From: Oscillospiraceae bacterium
GTDB taxonomy: Bacteria > Bacillota > Clostridia > Oscillospirales > Acutalibacteraceae
Length of the DNA stretch: 64,000 bases
Direction: 5' to 3'
Assembly: GCA_009784445.1 (NCBI GenBank)
Contig: WRBQ01000003.1
Coordinates: forward strand, 1 to 64,000
The notes under the pieces were generated by a model. The model had not been told where the DNA came from. It did no database searches and saw nothing but the letters and a program-made list of their open reading frames with translations. Both the position numbers and the translations under genes were made by a program. Shown piece after piece: positions 55,020 to 64,000 of this stretch (position 1 is its first letter; each line of letters begins with the position of its first letter).

Positions 55020-55801
55020 CAAAGAAAGTCCTGTCTGCCCTGCTGGCCGTTGCCATGCTGCTGAGCTTTGCTGCCATCGCAACCGCCTATGACACCGCTT
55101 ATGAAGCTTACTTACCCGAACAAGCACAAGAAATAGCAGCGCTAAACGAAGCAGCCGAGCTGCAAGAGCAAGGCCGTGCGCTCATCACTGCCACGGCGGA
55201 TACGCTTGGCTCAGGCTCGTTCTATCTGCGCGGCTCAAGCACACTGCCCGCAGACCATAACCACCTGTTTGATCTCGTGCCCTCCCCCGCTGTGCCCATT
55301 GCCTTCGCTGCCGACGACGGCCAACTTGTGTTTGAGCAAAACGTCAACTGGGGCGACGTGCTTGGCGGTTTCCAAGGCTTTTTGTTTCGCGTGATTTTTG
55401 GCAACCGCATGCGCATGGTGGTGAACGAAGACGAAGCACGCATTATTTTCCCCGGCCGCCGCTTCTTCTTTAATTTAACAGACCTTGGCGAAGACTTGCC
55501 GGTGTTTAACTTCGAAGATTTTGACCTAACCGGCCTTGGCGAAATAGATATCCCCACTGAATTGCCAGTGGAACGCGCTGGCAACTACATCCGTGTGACT
55601 TTGGATAATGATGATGGCGGCTACACGCATTTCTTCTATCGCAGCAGCCTGCTGCGCCGCATTGTTACCGAAATGCCTGACGGCAGCGTCACCGTGATGG
55701 AAATCGACAGCCTTTCCGGCAACCCACCCGAAAGCCTATTCAGCACAGGCTGGATGCTGTATATCCCACTAGGCTGGTTTGTGCGCCTGTTTAATGCATA
55801 A
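55016..55801 (+). CDS. Secreted hypothetical protein, paralog of the next gene
   Basis: Signal peptide; shares SGSFYLRGSSTLPA, PIAFAADDGQLVFEQNVNW, FGNRMRM with 55843 product; ATGA overlap with ceramidase-like gene. Confidence 0.7.
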   Translation: MTKKVLSALLAVAMLLSFAAIATAYDTAYEAYLPEQAQEIAALNEAAELQEQGRALITATADTLGSGSFYLRGSSTLPADHNHLFDLVPSPAVPIAFAADDGQLVFEQNVNWGDVLGGFQGFLFRVIFGNRMRMVVNEDEARIIFPGRRFFFNLTDLGEDLPVFNFEDFDLTGLGEIDIPTELPVERAGNYIRVTLDNDDGGYTHFFYRSSLLRRIVTEMPDGSVTVMEIDSLSGNPPESLFSTGWMLYIPLGWFVRLFNA

Positions 55802-55842
55802 CCACCGCATAACCACACACAATGAGAAAAAGGAGTGTTTCT

Positions 55843-56850
55843 ATGAAAGCAAAACACATTATCGCGATCGTTATCGCCGTGGCACTTAGCGCCACATTGC
55901 TGGCCGGTTGTGAACTCAACCGCCCCGAGCCCAATTATATCCCCACGCCCTTGGCCCCCGGCGTGAATCCCCATGATCTATCCGCCGAACAACAGGCAGA
56001 ACTTCGCGCCCGCTATGGCTTGGACGAAAACTTCATGATGCCCATGCCGGATGGCTTGACGCCTATTGATGAAGAGCCCACACTGCCGCCGCTAGACGCG
56101 ATGCCCGAAGGTGAGGATATCGATTCCGCCGAAGTGCGTGCCATGCTGCAAAACACCATCAATATTCTGAGCAGCGACAGCTTTTATCTGCGCGGCCGCA
56201 CCACTATCCCCGCAGGCGAGCTTAGCCCGCACATGAGCAACAACACACCCATCGCCTTTGCCAGCAACGGCCAACGTGCCGTGCTTGAGCAAAACGTGAA
56301 CTGGAGCGAAATGCTTGCCGGCGACGGCTTTGACTTTGGTGCATCGCGCATTCAAGCCGCCATTTTCAACGGCACATTTGGCAACCAAATGCGCATGATT
56401 ATCGACCCCGCAGGCCCCATCATCGCTTTCCCACAACGCAACACCTTCCTGAGCTTTGCCGACATGGTTGAGTTCTTTGGCGAAGAAATGCCCGCCATGG
56501 ACATGGGCGAGTTTGACGTGATGCAACTGGGCGATCTAACCATTCCCGAAGACTTGCAAGCCACTCGCGTTACCACAGGCGGCCGTGAATACCTCACCGC
56601 CACCCTTCCCAACGCTGAACTGGGTGACAACACCTTTTTCTTCCGCAACGGTGCGCTGGTGCGCATGGAAACCCGGGCTCCCGACGGCAGCCGTTCCATC
56701 ATTGAAGTGGACACCTTCAACGCCAGCCCGCCCGCAAGTTTGTTCAACACCCAAGGCATGAACCGCATGCCTATGGCCGAACTCATGACGCTGATGGAAG
56801 GCATGGGCGAAGGCGGCGGCGGCCTGCTTGGCGGCCTGTTGGGCAGCTAG
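55843..56850 (+). CDS. Lipoprotein, paralog of previous gene
   Basis: LAGCELN lipobox; SDSFYLRGRTTIPA, PIAFASNGQRAVLEQNVNW, FGNQMRM; Gly-rich C-terminus. Confidence 0.72.
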   Translation: MKAKHIIAIVIAVALSATLLAGCELNRPEPNYIPTPLAPGVNPHDLSAEQQAELRARYGLDENFMMPMPDGLTPIDEEPTLPPLDAMPEGEDIDSAEVRAMLQNTINILSSDSFYLRGRTTIPAGELSPHMSNNTPIAFASNGQRAVLEQNVNWSEMLAGDGFDFGASRIQAAIFNGTFGNQMRMIIDPAGPIIAFPQRNTFLSFADMVEFFGEEMPAMDMGEFDVMQLGDLTIPEDLQATRVTTGGREYLTATLPNAELGDNTFFFRNGALVRMETRAPDGSRSIIEVDTFNASPPASLFNTQGMNRMPMAELMTLMEGMGEGGGGLLGGLLGS

Positions 56851-56852
56851 TG

Positions 56853-57524
56853 ATGAACGCATTAGTCACCGGCGCAAGCGGCGGCATTGGCGGCGCCATT
56901 GCTGACCTACTACAGCAACACGGCATGCATGTAGTTCGCCATTTTCATCAAACACCCATTGCAGGCGGCATACAGGCCGACCTGCGCTGCGAAAACCAAA
57001 TCGAGGCGCTGTTCCAGCAAACGGAGCAGCGCCTTGGTGGCATTGATGTGCTCATTAACAACGCAGGCATTGCCTTGCCTCAGCAGTTGATTACCGACAC
57101 CACCACCGCAGACTTTGACGACCTGTTCGCCATTAATGTGCGGGCGATGTTCATGTGTTGCCGCCGCGCGCTGCCACACATGATTGCGCAAAAACGCGGC
57201 CGCATCATCAACATATCTTCCGTGTGGGGCGTGCAAGGCGCCAGCTGCGAAGTTGCCTACAGCGCCGCCAAAGCCGCGGTGGTTGGTCTCACTCACGCTC
57301 TAGCACAGGAAGTCGCTCCCAGCGGCATTACCGTCAACTGCATTGCGCCGGGCATCATCAACACGCCCATGAACAGCCATCTTAATCCCGCCGAGCTTGT
57401 GCAAGATATCCCCACAGGCCGCCTTGGCACGCCGGAAGATGTTGCCCATGCTGTTGCGTTTTTCGCAAACGAGCACGCAGGCTACATCACCGGGCAAGTG
57501 CTGGGCGTGGACGGCGGCTTTTGA
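56853..57524 (+). CDS. SDR family oxidoreductase (FabG-like)
   Basis: ALVTGASGGIGGAIADLL, LINNAGIALPQ, YSAAKAAVVGLTHALAQEV, GQVLGVDGGF. Confidence 0.9.
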   Translation: MNALVTGASGGIGGAIADLLQQHGMHVVRHFHQTPIAGGIQADLRCENQIEALFQQTEQRLGGIDVLINNAGIALPQQLITDTTTADFDDLFAINVRAMFMCCRRALPHMIAQKRGRIINISSVWGVQGASCEVAYSAAKAAVVGLTHALAQEVAPSGITVNCIAPGIINTPMNSHLNPAELVQDIPTGRLGTPEDVAHAVAFFANEHAGYITGQVLGVDGGF

Positions 57525-57659
57525 CCCCCACCGTCACGCCGCAAGCGACGCGCCACCTCCCCCAAGGGGGAGGTAATTTAGCATTGATGTAACCCCTTGT
57601 CCCCACCTGCATATAATATTACCAGCAAGTCCAATTTTCCCAAGGAAAGGTGATTGAAT

Positions 57660-57809
57660 ATGTGGGGATGTAACTGGGGCTGGGGTGGCTGGAACAGCTG
57701 CAACAGCTGGAACAATTGCAACTGGAGCGGTTGGAATTGCTGGAATAGCTGCAACCGCAACTGCTGTCGGCCGCCCAATTGGGGCTGCTGGTGGGGCACT
57801 AGGTGTTAA
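57660..57809 (+). CDS. 49-aa Trp/Cys/Asn-rich small protein MWGCNWGWGGWNSCNSWNNCNWSGWNCWNSCNRNCCRPPNWGCWWGTRC
   Basis: AAGGAAAGGTGATTGAATATG ribosome-binding site, clean stop at 57807, terminator at 57830; 11 Trp, 9 Cys, 11 Asn. Confidence 0.72.
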   Translation: MWGCNWGWGGWNSCNSWNNCNWSGWNCWNSCNRNCCRPPNWGCWWGTRC

Positions 57810-57829
57810 ATACTTGACGTTTTGCTTTT

Positions 57830-57862
57830 GACCGAGAAATTTTCTCGGTCTTTTTTGCGCAA
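57830..57862 (+). terminator. Rho-independent terminator
   Basis: GACCGAGAAA-TTTTCTCGGTC-TTTTTT. Confidence 0.88.
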
Positions 57863-57923
57863 ACTTGTAACGAAATGCCGATTGCTGCGTTTTATTTGTG
57901 TAGGGCATGAAAGGAGGCTGGCC

Positions 57924-58415
57924 ATGGACGAATTTGAACTGATATACCGCCAATATTTCGCGCTTGTGTTTTCCTATGCACGCCGCCTAACGGGCAGCGA
58001 CCACCTAGCAGAAGAACTCACTGCCGACACCTTCTTCAAGGCACTCAAGGCGCTTAAGCGTTATGACGGACAGGAAAATTTGCAGGCATGGCTGTGCACC
58101 ATCGCCAAGAATACATGGCGTTCGCAGCATCGTAAGTATGGCCGCATCACCAGCCTTGAACATCAGCCCGAGCCGCAAGATAGCGCAGATTCACCCGCCC
58201 AAGCCCTAGAAAACCGCGATGCAACGTGGCGTTTGCACGAAGTGCTGCATGCCATGCCCGAGCCCTACAAAGAGGTGTTTTCGCTGCGTGTGTTTGGCGA
58301 GTTGCCCTTTGCACACATTGCTGCGCTGTTTGGTAAAACCGAAACTTGGGCGCGAGTCACCTACCACCGTGCCAAGCAAAAAATCTACGCGCAAATGGAG
58401 GATTATCATGACTGA
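57924..58415 (+). CDS. ECF-type RNA polymerase sigma factor
   Basis: MDEFELIYRQYFALVFSYARRLTGSDHLAEELTADTFFKALKAL; region 4 at C-terminus. Confidence 0.9.
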   Translation: MDEFELIYRQYFALVFSYARRLTGSDHLAEELTADTFFKALKALKRYDGQENLQAWLCTIAKNTWRSQHRKYGRITSLEHQPEPQDSADSPAQALENRDATWRLHEVLHAMPEPYKEVFSLRVFGELPFAHIAALFGKTETWARVTYHRAKQKIYAQMEDYHD

Positions 58416-59181
58416 ACTAAGCTGCGCTGTGGTGCGCGATTTACTGCCGCTTTACACCGATGAGCTAGCCAGCGAAGAAAGCCGCACACTGGTGCAATCA
58501 CATCTGCAGCATTGCGAAGATTGCCAAGCGCAGCTGGCCGCCATGCAAGCCGCACAACTCGAAATCTCACACAACGCCGCACAATCGCTGCAACACGCAA
58601 AACGGCGGCTGCGGGGCATAAAAGTTGCGGTGGCGGTGGTCACAAGCTTGGCTATTCTAGCAGGGCTGGCAACGCTTTTATATGCCATGCGCGATGAAAT
58701 CATGCCCAACCCTGTTGCCCTCAATGTGCGCCCGCGTGATGTTTCTTTCACACGTGAACATTGGCAAGGCCCGGAACTGCGCTTGGTCATCACCTCGCAC
58801 GCGCATGCATTCGAAGGCGTCGAGAGGGTTGAAATTTCGCGCACAGCAATCGAATACGGCTATGAAATTGAAGATGTGTATATTTTCACCCTGCGCGGCA
58901 CACGCACTGCATGGCTTTTTTCTACTCTTGGTCTACGCCGCCACAGTACGCAGTGGACAATTCCATTGGAATACAGCTTCGATTGGTATCCGTGGTTGCT
59001 CGACGAAGAAACAGGTTATTATACCATTGTGCCCGACGAACCGCAGTGGCACACCACGTACCACACCGTCATGCGAGTATATTTTGTGCGCTACAACAAC
59101 TTGGCGGCGTTTCAAGCCCTTGATGACCCCCTCACCGCCGAAGCTGAGGGCCTTGCCACGCTGCTTTGGGCACGGGAGTAA
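58408..59181 (+). CDS. Anti-sigma factor with zinc-finger (ZAS-like) N-terminus and TM
   Basis: CAVVRDLLPLYTDELASEESRTLVQSHLQHCEDCQAQL (HX3CX2C), one TM; overlaps ECF sigma stop. Confidence 0.85.
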   Translation: MTELSCAVVRDLLPLYTDELASEESRTLVQSHLQHCEDCQAQLAAMQAAQLEISHNAAQSLQHAKRRLRGIKVAVAVVTSLAILAGLATLLYAMRDEIMPNPVALNVRPRDVSFTREHWQGPELRLVITSHAHAFEGVERVEISRTAIEYGYEIEDVYIFTLRGTRTAWLFSTLGLRRHSTQWTIPLEYSFDWYPWLLDEETGYYTIVPDEPQWHTTYHTVMRVYFVRYNNLAAFQALDDPLTAEAEGLATLLWARE

Positions 59182-59247
59182 ATAGTTACAACTTTGTAAC
59201 TTTACTTTCGCCGCAAAGTGTGCTATACTGGTGGCATGGAGGGCTTT

Positions 59248-60075
59248 ATGATGAAAAAACACGTGCTGATTATCATCGCTGCAGTGCTGGCTGTTGTGCT
59301 GCTTGGGCTTACTGCGCTGTTGGTTGTGCCTATGCTCGCCAATCGCACTGTTGTTGAAGAAAACTACGAAACCACAACAACGGAATACACCACCACAGAT
59401 GAATACACCACAACCGAAATTGCCACAACGGTGCAATTACCCCCGCCTGTGACAATCAACGGCGTGGTGTGGCGGGTTGCGCCAACGTTGGAATTGGGGC
59501 ATGTACGAAACTGCTGTGGCGTTTTTGTTAACCCGATGAACATGCGTATTGATTCTATTACTGGTGAAGTAGGCGAATGGGGCTGTGGTGACCATGGCGG
59601 CGGTGGCGGCAGCGATCGTTGGATTGACCCTGACCAACGCATCATTGGGCATGGCAGAGAAAGCCACAGTTATGATGGCATGGATTGGGTCAACTTTAAT
59701 GAAACGAATACATGGCTAGCAGACGGGCTTTTTTTAGCACGGCGCGTTGATTTTTCGCTGTTTGTTGAGGAAAACTTCCGCGGGGACCAGGGCAACTTTG
59801 GCTTGCCAGCTGAGGCCTTTGGCGAACCATGGGCATTGGTGCACAATGCTACTTTAGTGACTGATTTCATTTTTGATAACCCGGGTTGGGATAGAGATTT
59901 GGGCATCATCGCCGTGCAACAAGGCGAACAGTGGGGCATTCTAAACTACATTGGCGCCATTGTCATCCCTCTGCAATTCCAAAACATTGTACTTATCGAC
60001 CAACACACCGCCTTCGCCCGCCACAATGGCCGCTACGGCATCCTGGATATTACCGCAACAGCAGCGAATTTTTAG
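59248..60075 (+). CDS. Membrane-anchored WG-repeat protein with Thr-rich linker
   Basis: TM then ETTTTEYTTTDEYTTTEIATT; C-terminal GEQWGILNYIGAIVIPLQFQNI...NGRYGILDI. Confidence 0.7.
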   Translation: MMKKHVLIIIAAVLAVVLLGLTALLVVPMLANRTVVEENYETTTTEYTTTDEYTTTEIATTVQLPPPVTINGVVWRVAPTLELGHVRNCCGVFVNPMNMRIDSITGEVGEWGCGDHGGGGGSDRWIDPDQRIIGHGRESHSYDGMDWVNFNETNTWLADGLFLARRVDFSLFVEENFRGDQGNFGLPAEAFGEPWALVHNATLVTDFIFDNPGWDRDLGIIAVQQGEQWGILNYIGAIVIPLQFQNIVLIDQHTAFARHNGRYGILDITATAANF

Positions 60076-60098
60076 TCATGCAATGAGATATAAGCGAA

Positions 60099-60124
60099 AA
60101 CCCGAGAACTTCTCGGGTTTTTTT
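60099..60124 (+). terminator. Rho-independent terminator
   Basis: AACCCGAGAA-CTTCTCGGGTT-TTTTTT. Confidence 0.85.
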
Positions 60125-60205
60125 GTGCTTTTCACAACTAAAGCTTGCAATGTGCGTTTGTTTGTGTTATAATAGTAATGTTATAAACACGCGAAAGGAA
60201 AGCTT

Positions 60206-61063
60206 ATGCTTAGTGAAACCACCGCCCTGCAGGCGCTAACCAAAACCATGCTGCCCGCGCTGCAAAAAGCCGGGTTTGCCCAACAAAAATCAACCGAAAC
60301 CAACACCGCCGTGTTCAGCGGCGAAGAGGGCGTTTTGCACCTTGTGCTGGCCGACGACCGCGTGACGCTTGAACACAGCGACGACGCAGACGGCGAGTTC
60401 ACCAACCTCAGTGCTGGCCTGCTGGAGCTTAGCTCCGCCACCGACCGCGACCTGAATTTTTGGGGCGGTGTACTTGCGGAGAATATTACGCGAAAATTCA
60501 ACAAAGAAAGCTACAAACCCTCCGCCGCAGGCAAAAAACCGCCGCCCAAAAGCATCAGCAAAAGTGCCATCAAAAAGGGCGATGCCTACTACGACACCCT
60601 TGCGCTGGGCAACAGCTTCACGGGCATTTACCCTGACTTGCGTGCGGAGTTCAAAGACAATTACGAACACTATGGTGAGTTTTTGGCCGACGAATTTTTC
60701 TGCAAATGCGGCACAGCTGCTGTGCTGCAAAGCTTGCAACAAAACGATAAAGTGCAGCTCAAGCGCGTGTTTAATCTGTTCAACGATGTCTACGAAAACG
60801 GCATGAACGAAGCGCAAAGCACAGTTTGTGTCACCATCTTGGGCAGCTTTTCGGCCGTGCAACTGGCCGACTGCCTAGACTATCTGAGTGATGACCTGCG
60901 CCCTGTGGCCGTGCAGGTGAACAAATACCTGTGCAGCTCCGCTGGCAAAAACGCCTGCAAACGTTTGGAACACCCGCCCATCTATCGCCCCAAAAAAGAG
61001 AAAAAACCGGGCATGCTGCAACAGCTGATGAGCGGGCAAGTGCCAGGGCAACAGCCCAAGTAA
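60206..61063 (+). CDS. Hypothetical protein
   Basis: 285 aa; TATAAT promoter upstream and GAAAGGAAAGC SD. Confidence 0.6.
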   Translation: MLSETTALQALTKTMLPALQKAGFAQQKSTETNTAVFSGEEGVLHLVLADDRVTLEHSDDADGEFTNLSAGLLELSSATDRDLNFWGGVLAENITRKFNKESYKPSAAGKKPPPKSISKSAIKKGDAYYDTLALGNSFTGIYPDLRAEFKDNYEHYGEFLADEFFCKCGTAAVLQSLQQNDKVQLKRVFNLFNDVYENGMNEAQSTVCVTILGSFSAVQLADCLDYLSDDLRPVAVQVNKYLCSSAGKNACKRLEHPPIYRPKKEKKPGMLQQLMSGQVPGQQPK

Positions 61064-61089
61064 CAATTGACAATGGCCAATGAACGGCC

Positions 61090-63051
61090 GTGATGGAGGT
61101 TCCCTTGGACGAACAAGAACTGCAACTAAACACCGCTGTAACCGAAGTTTACGACGAAGATTCCATTCAGGTGCTTGAGGGCTTGGAGGCCGTGCGCAAA
61201 CGCCCGGGCATGTATATTGGCTCAACGGGGCCGCGCGGGCTGCACCACTTGGTGTATGAAATTGTAGACAACGCCATTGACGAAGCATTGGCGGGCTTTT
61301 GCACGCAAGTGAACGTGCAAATTCTGCCCGGCGATATCATCACCGTGCGCGACAACGGCCGCGGCATTCCCGTGGGCGTGCATGACAAAATGGGTATTCC
61401 TGCTGTGACTGTGGTGCTCACCGTGCTGCATGCCGGCGGCAAGTTCGGCGGCAGCGGCTACAAAGTATCGGGCGGTTTGCACGGCGTGGGCAGCAGCGTG
61501 GTGAATGCGCTAAGCGAATGGCTCGAGGTCGAAGTAAGCCAAGACGGCAAGATTCATCGCCAACGCTTTGCACGCGGCGAAATTGCCACAGACCTTGAAG
61601 TAGTGGGCGAAACCGATCAAACCGGCACACTCATCAGCTTTAAGCCCGACCCCGAGGTGTTCACCGAAACAACGGTGTATGAACTTGAGATTCTCGAGCG
61701 TCGTCTGCGTGAAAGTGCGTTTCTCAACGCAGGCCTGCGCATTACCTTGGACGACCTGCGCGATGAAGCCGCGCCCATTGAAAAAGAGTTTTGCTACGTC
61801 GGCGGCATCGCCAGCTTCGCAGAGTTCCTCAACAACAACCGCGGTCTCACCCCCTTGCACGAACAGGCCATTCATCTCACCGCTGTGGCGGGTGATAAAA
61901 GCGCCGATGTTGCGCTGCAATACAACGACAGCTACAACGAGCTGCTGCTGAGCTTTGCCAACAACGTGAATACCAGCGACGGCGGCACGCACGTGAACGG
62001 CTTCAAGCTCGCACTCACGCGTGTGTTCAACGATTACGGCCGCAAGTTTAAGTTTCTTAAAGACAACGACAAGAATCTTTCCGGCGATGATGTTCGCGAG
62101 GGTTTGACTGCCGTGATTAGCGTCAAACTCACCGACGCACAATTTGAAGGCCAAACCAAAGGCAAACTCGGCAACACCGACATGACTAAGCTGGTCAGCG
62201 ACATGGTATACACCAAGCTCATGACCTATTTTGAAGAAAACCCCAGCGTAGCAAAAGCGATTTTCAGCAAAGCTCTTGATGCCAGCCGCGCCCGCGAAGC
62301 CGCCCGCAAAGCGCGTGACCTCGCCCGCAAAAAAGCCGGCAGCGGCGAAGGCGGCGCATTGCCCGGAAAACTGCAAGACTGCACCGAGAAAAACCCCGAA
62401 GTCACCGAGCTGTACATTGTGGAAGGTGACTCGGCAGGCGGCACGGCCAAAAAAGGCCGCGACCCGCGCTACCAAGCGATTCTTCCGCTTTGGGGCAAAA
62501 TGCTCAACGTGGAAAAAGCACGCCTAGACAAAGTCATCGGTAACGAAAAACTCATTCCCGTGGTGCTTGCTTTGGGCACCGGCATTGACGAAGACTTCAA
62601 CATTGAAAAACTGCGCTACCACAAAGTCATCATCATGGCCGACGCCGATGTGGACGGCGCACACATTCGCACGCTGCTGCTCACGTTCTTTTTCCGTTAC
62701 CTGCGCCCGCTGATTGAAGACGGCTACATCTACATCGCCCAGCCGCCGCTTTACCGCGTATCGAAAGGCCGCAAGCATTACTATGCCTTCAGCGATGCCG
62801 AGCGCGATGCCCTGCTGGCCGACATGGGTGAGGGCTGCGACATTCAGCGCTACAAAGGCCTTGGTGAAATGGACGCCGACCAAATCTGGGAGACCACCAT
62901 GGACCCAAGCTTCCGCACGGTTTTGCGCGTAACGCTTGAAGACGCCCTTGCGGCGGACGAAACTTTCTCCATCCTCATGGGCGACAAAGTTGAGCCGCGC
63001 CGCGAGTTCATTGAACAAAACGCCAAAAAAGTGAAAAACTTGGATATTTAG
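61090..63051 (+). CDS. gyrB: DNA gyrase subunit B
   Basis: [96 protein letters not shown]. Confidence 0.96.
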   Translation: MMEVPLDEQELQLNTAVTEVYDEDSIQVLEGLEAVRKRPGMYIGSTGPRGLHHLVYEIVDNAIDEALAGFCTQVNVQILPGDIITVRDNGRGIPVGVHDKMGIPAVTVVLTVLHAGGKFGGSGYKVSGGLHGVGSSVVNALSEWLEVEVSQDGKIHRQRFARGEIATDLEVVGETDQTGTLISFKPDPEVFTETTVYELEILERRLRESAFLNAGLRITLDDLRDEAAPIEKEFCYVGGIASFAEFLNNNRGLTPLHEQAIHLTAVAGDKSADVALQYNDSYNELLLSFANNVNTSDGGTHVNGFKLALTRVFNDYGRKFKFLKDNDKNLSGDDVREGLTAVISVKLTDAQFEGQTKGKLGNTDMTKLVSDMVYTKLMTYFEENPSVAKAIFSKALDASRAREAARKARDLARKKAGSGEGGALPGKLQDCTEKNPEVTELYIVEGDSAGGTAKKGRDPRYQAILPLWGKMLNVEKARLDKVIGNEKLIPVVLALGTGIDEDFNIEKLRYHKVIIMADADVDGAHIRTLLLTFFFRYLRPLIEDGYIYIAQPPLYRVSKGRKHYYAFSDAERDALLADMGEGCDIQRYKGLGEMDADQIWETTMDPSFRTVLRVTLEDALAADETFSILMGDKVEPRREFIEQNAKKVKNLDI

Positions 63052-63062
63052 AGGTGACTTTG

Positions 63063-63650
63063 ATGAACAGAAAAAGAATGTTTCAATATGGGATAGCTTT
63101 TGCTTTAATTACTTGCATCCTTGCCTTAACAGGCTGTTCTAGCGGCTCAAATAATGGTCTTATCATGGCGCAAATTGGACAGAGATATCAACTTGATACA
63201 TGGGATATTATCGTAGAAAGTTTAACACTTGAAAACGATTTTTTGCTCAATGGAACGGACTTGGTTCTTCCGCAGGCAAGCTACACATTTTTGATTGCGT
63301 CTGTTCAAGCAACTTTGACCGGAAGTGAACCAGAAATATTTTTTCCATCAAGAGCGGATGAAGCACTGGGTCGGCATGCAGAAGATGGCATGACAATGAT
63401 TAGAGGAAACTTAAATCATACGCTTTATTTCCGAGCAGATCGAATCGTTGCAAACGGCATCGTTCTGCAAGGAAGCGGCGATTGGACAATCGCAAATACG
63501 CAATTCAATCCAGGTGAAACAATCTCTGGGCTCGTCATATTTCAATTTCTAACGGTAGATGTTATGGATGAAGACTCAGAATTTAGAATCACAATCCACC
63601 AGCGCGGTGGAGAGCCAATTCTAAGATTTGACTTGAGAGAGTTGTTATAG
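63063..63650 (+). CDS. Hypothetical lipoprotein (AT-richer than surroundings)
   Basis: MNRKRMFQYGIAFALITCILALTGCSS lipobox. Confidence 0.65.
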   Translation: MNRKRMFQYGIAFALITCILALTGCSSGSNNGLIMAQIGQRYQLDTWDIIVESLTLENDFLLNGTDLVLPQASYTFLIASVQATLTGSEPEIFFPSRADEALGRHAEDGMTMIRGNLNHTLYFRADRIVANGIVLQGSGDWTIANTQFNPGETISGLVIFQFLTVDVMDEDSEFRITIHQRGGEPILRFDLRELL

Positions 63651-63675
63651 ATTGTAAGGAAAGAGGTGCCCCACC

Positions 63676-64000
63676 TTGGACGTCATAAATCGCGCAAGTG
63701 AACTCATCAACGCAAAAACAGGATATGTTTGGGAAGGCTATGCCGCGCTTTCGCTGATTGACGAAAACGGCTACCCCTGCGCCGCTACCTTCGCCATCGT
63801 GAAGGCCGACGGCATCAACTGGCTCACCTTTGCCACCAGAATCAGCAGAGGCTATGCCGAGCGTATTAGCCAAAACAACAAGGCCTGTGTGTGCATCAAC
63901 TCCAGCGAATATAACATCAATCTCGTTGGCACTGTGCAGGCTTGTACTGACATTACAACCAAACAAGACATGTGGATTCCAAACACGGCGATGGAGCAGC
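63676..64000 (+). CDS. Pyridoxamine 5'-phosphate oxidase-family (FMN-binding split barrel) protein, partial at window end
   Basis: TTG start after AAGAGGTG: LDVINRASELINAKTGYVWEGYAALSLIDENGYPCAATFAIVKADGINWLTFATRIS. Confidence 0.65.
   Translation, partial: MDVINRASELINAKTGYVWEGYAALSLIDENGYPCAATFAIVKADGINWLTFATRISRGYAERISQNNKACVCINSSEYNINLVGTVQACTDITTKQDMWIPNTAMEQ

Noticed and set aside
57525-57600. CCTCCCCCAAGGGGGAGG palindrome after the SDR gene (similar strings at 14268, 21540, 9380) as a regulatory RNA
   Set aside because: Short GC palindrome typical of dispersed repeats/terminators in such genomes; no conserved structure beyond the stem could be argued.
57534-57953. 139-aa and 73-aa Gln/Pro-rich minus-strand ORFs around 57.6 kb
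   Set aside because: Antisense reading of the Trp/Cys/Asn-rich ORF and repeats; no RBS and cross a terminator.
1-64000. CRISPR arrays, prophage or transposase genes
   Set aside because: No regularly spaced direct repeats of CRISPR type and no integrase, transposase or phage structural ORFs found.

Overview
This 64 kb window looks like a chromosomal segment of a GC-moderate Clostridia-type Firmicute. The main gene blocks, in order, are: the glpK 3' end; pyc; a compact pyrG-gatC-gatA-gatB-DUF3006 block; a GPH-type transporter; aconitase; a cluster of charged, Cys/Gly-rich repeat proteins; mltG, a HAD hydrolase, queT and hprK; a glycyl-radical-enzyme operon (activase, GRE, FGGY kinase, ManA); tRNA-Gln and tRNA-His; the purine genes purF, purM and purN; a stand-alone 5S rRNA; glyS; a SipW/TasA-like export locus with a large glycine-rich protein; a corrinoid methyltransfer locus; a ceramidase-like protein with two tandem secreted paralogs; an ECF sigma/anti-sigma pair; and gyrB. 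The most unusual observation is in the pyrG-gatCAB block. Two unrelated glutamine amidotransferases, GatA and the GATase domain of CTP synthase, have lost their catalytic residues and shrunk. Their reading frames, ribosome-binding sites and scaffold or synthetase motifs remain intact. PurF in the same window keeps its catalytic Cys. This suggests an ammonia-only or regulatory pseudo-amidotransferase operon. Other leads are an unannotated 49-aa Trp/Cys/Asn-rich peptide gene (57660-57809), a 20-residue-period repeat protein cluster (17.6-19.6 kb), an unassigned GRE/sugar-kinase operon, an in-frame HTH-PurM fusion, an orphan 5S rRNA with its own promoter and terminator, and several dispersed palindromic repeat families. 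All family calls come from motif recognition by eye; no database search was run.
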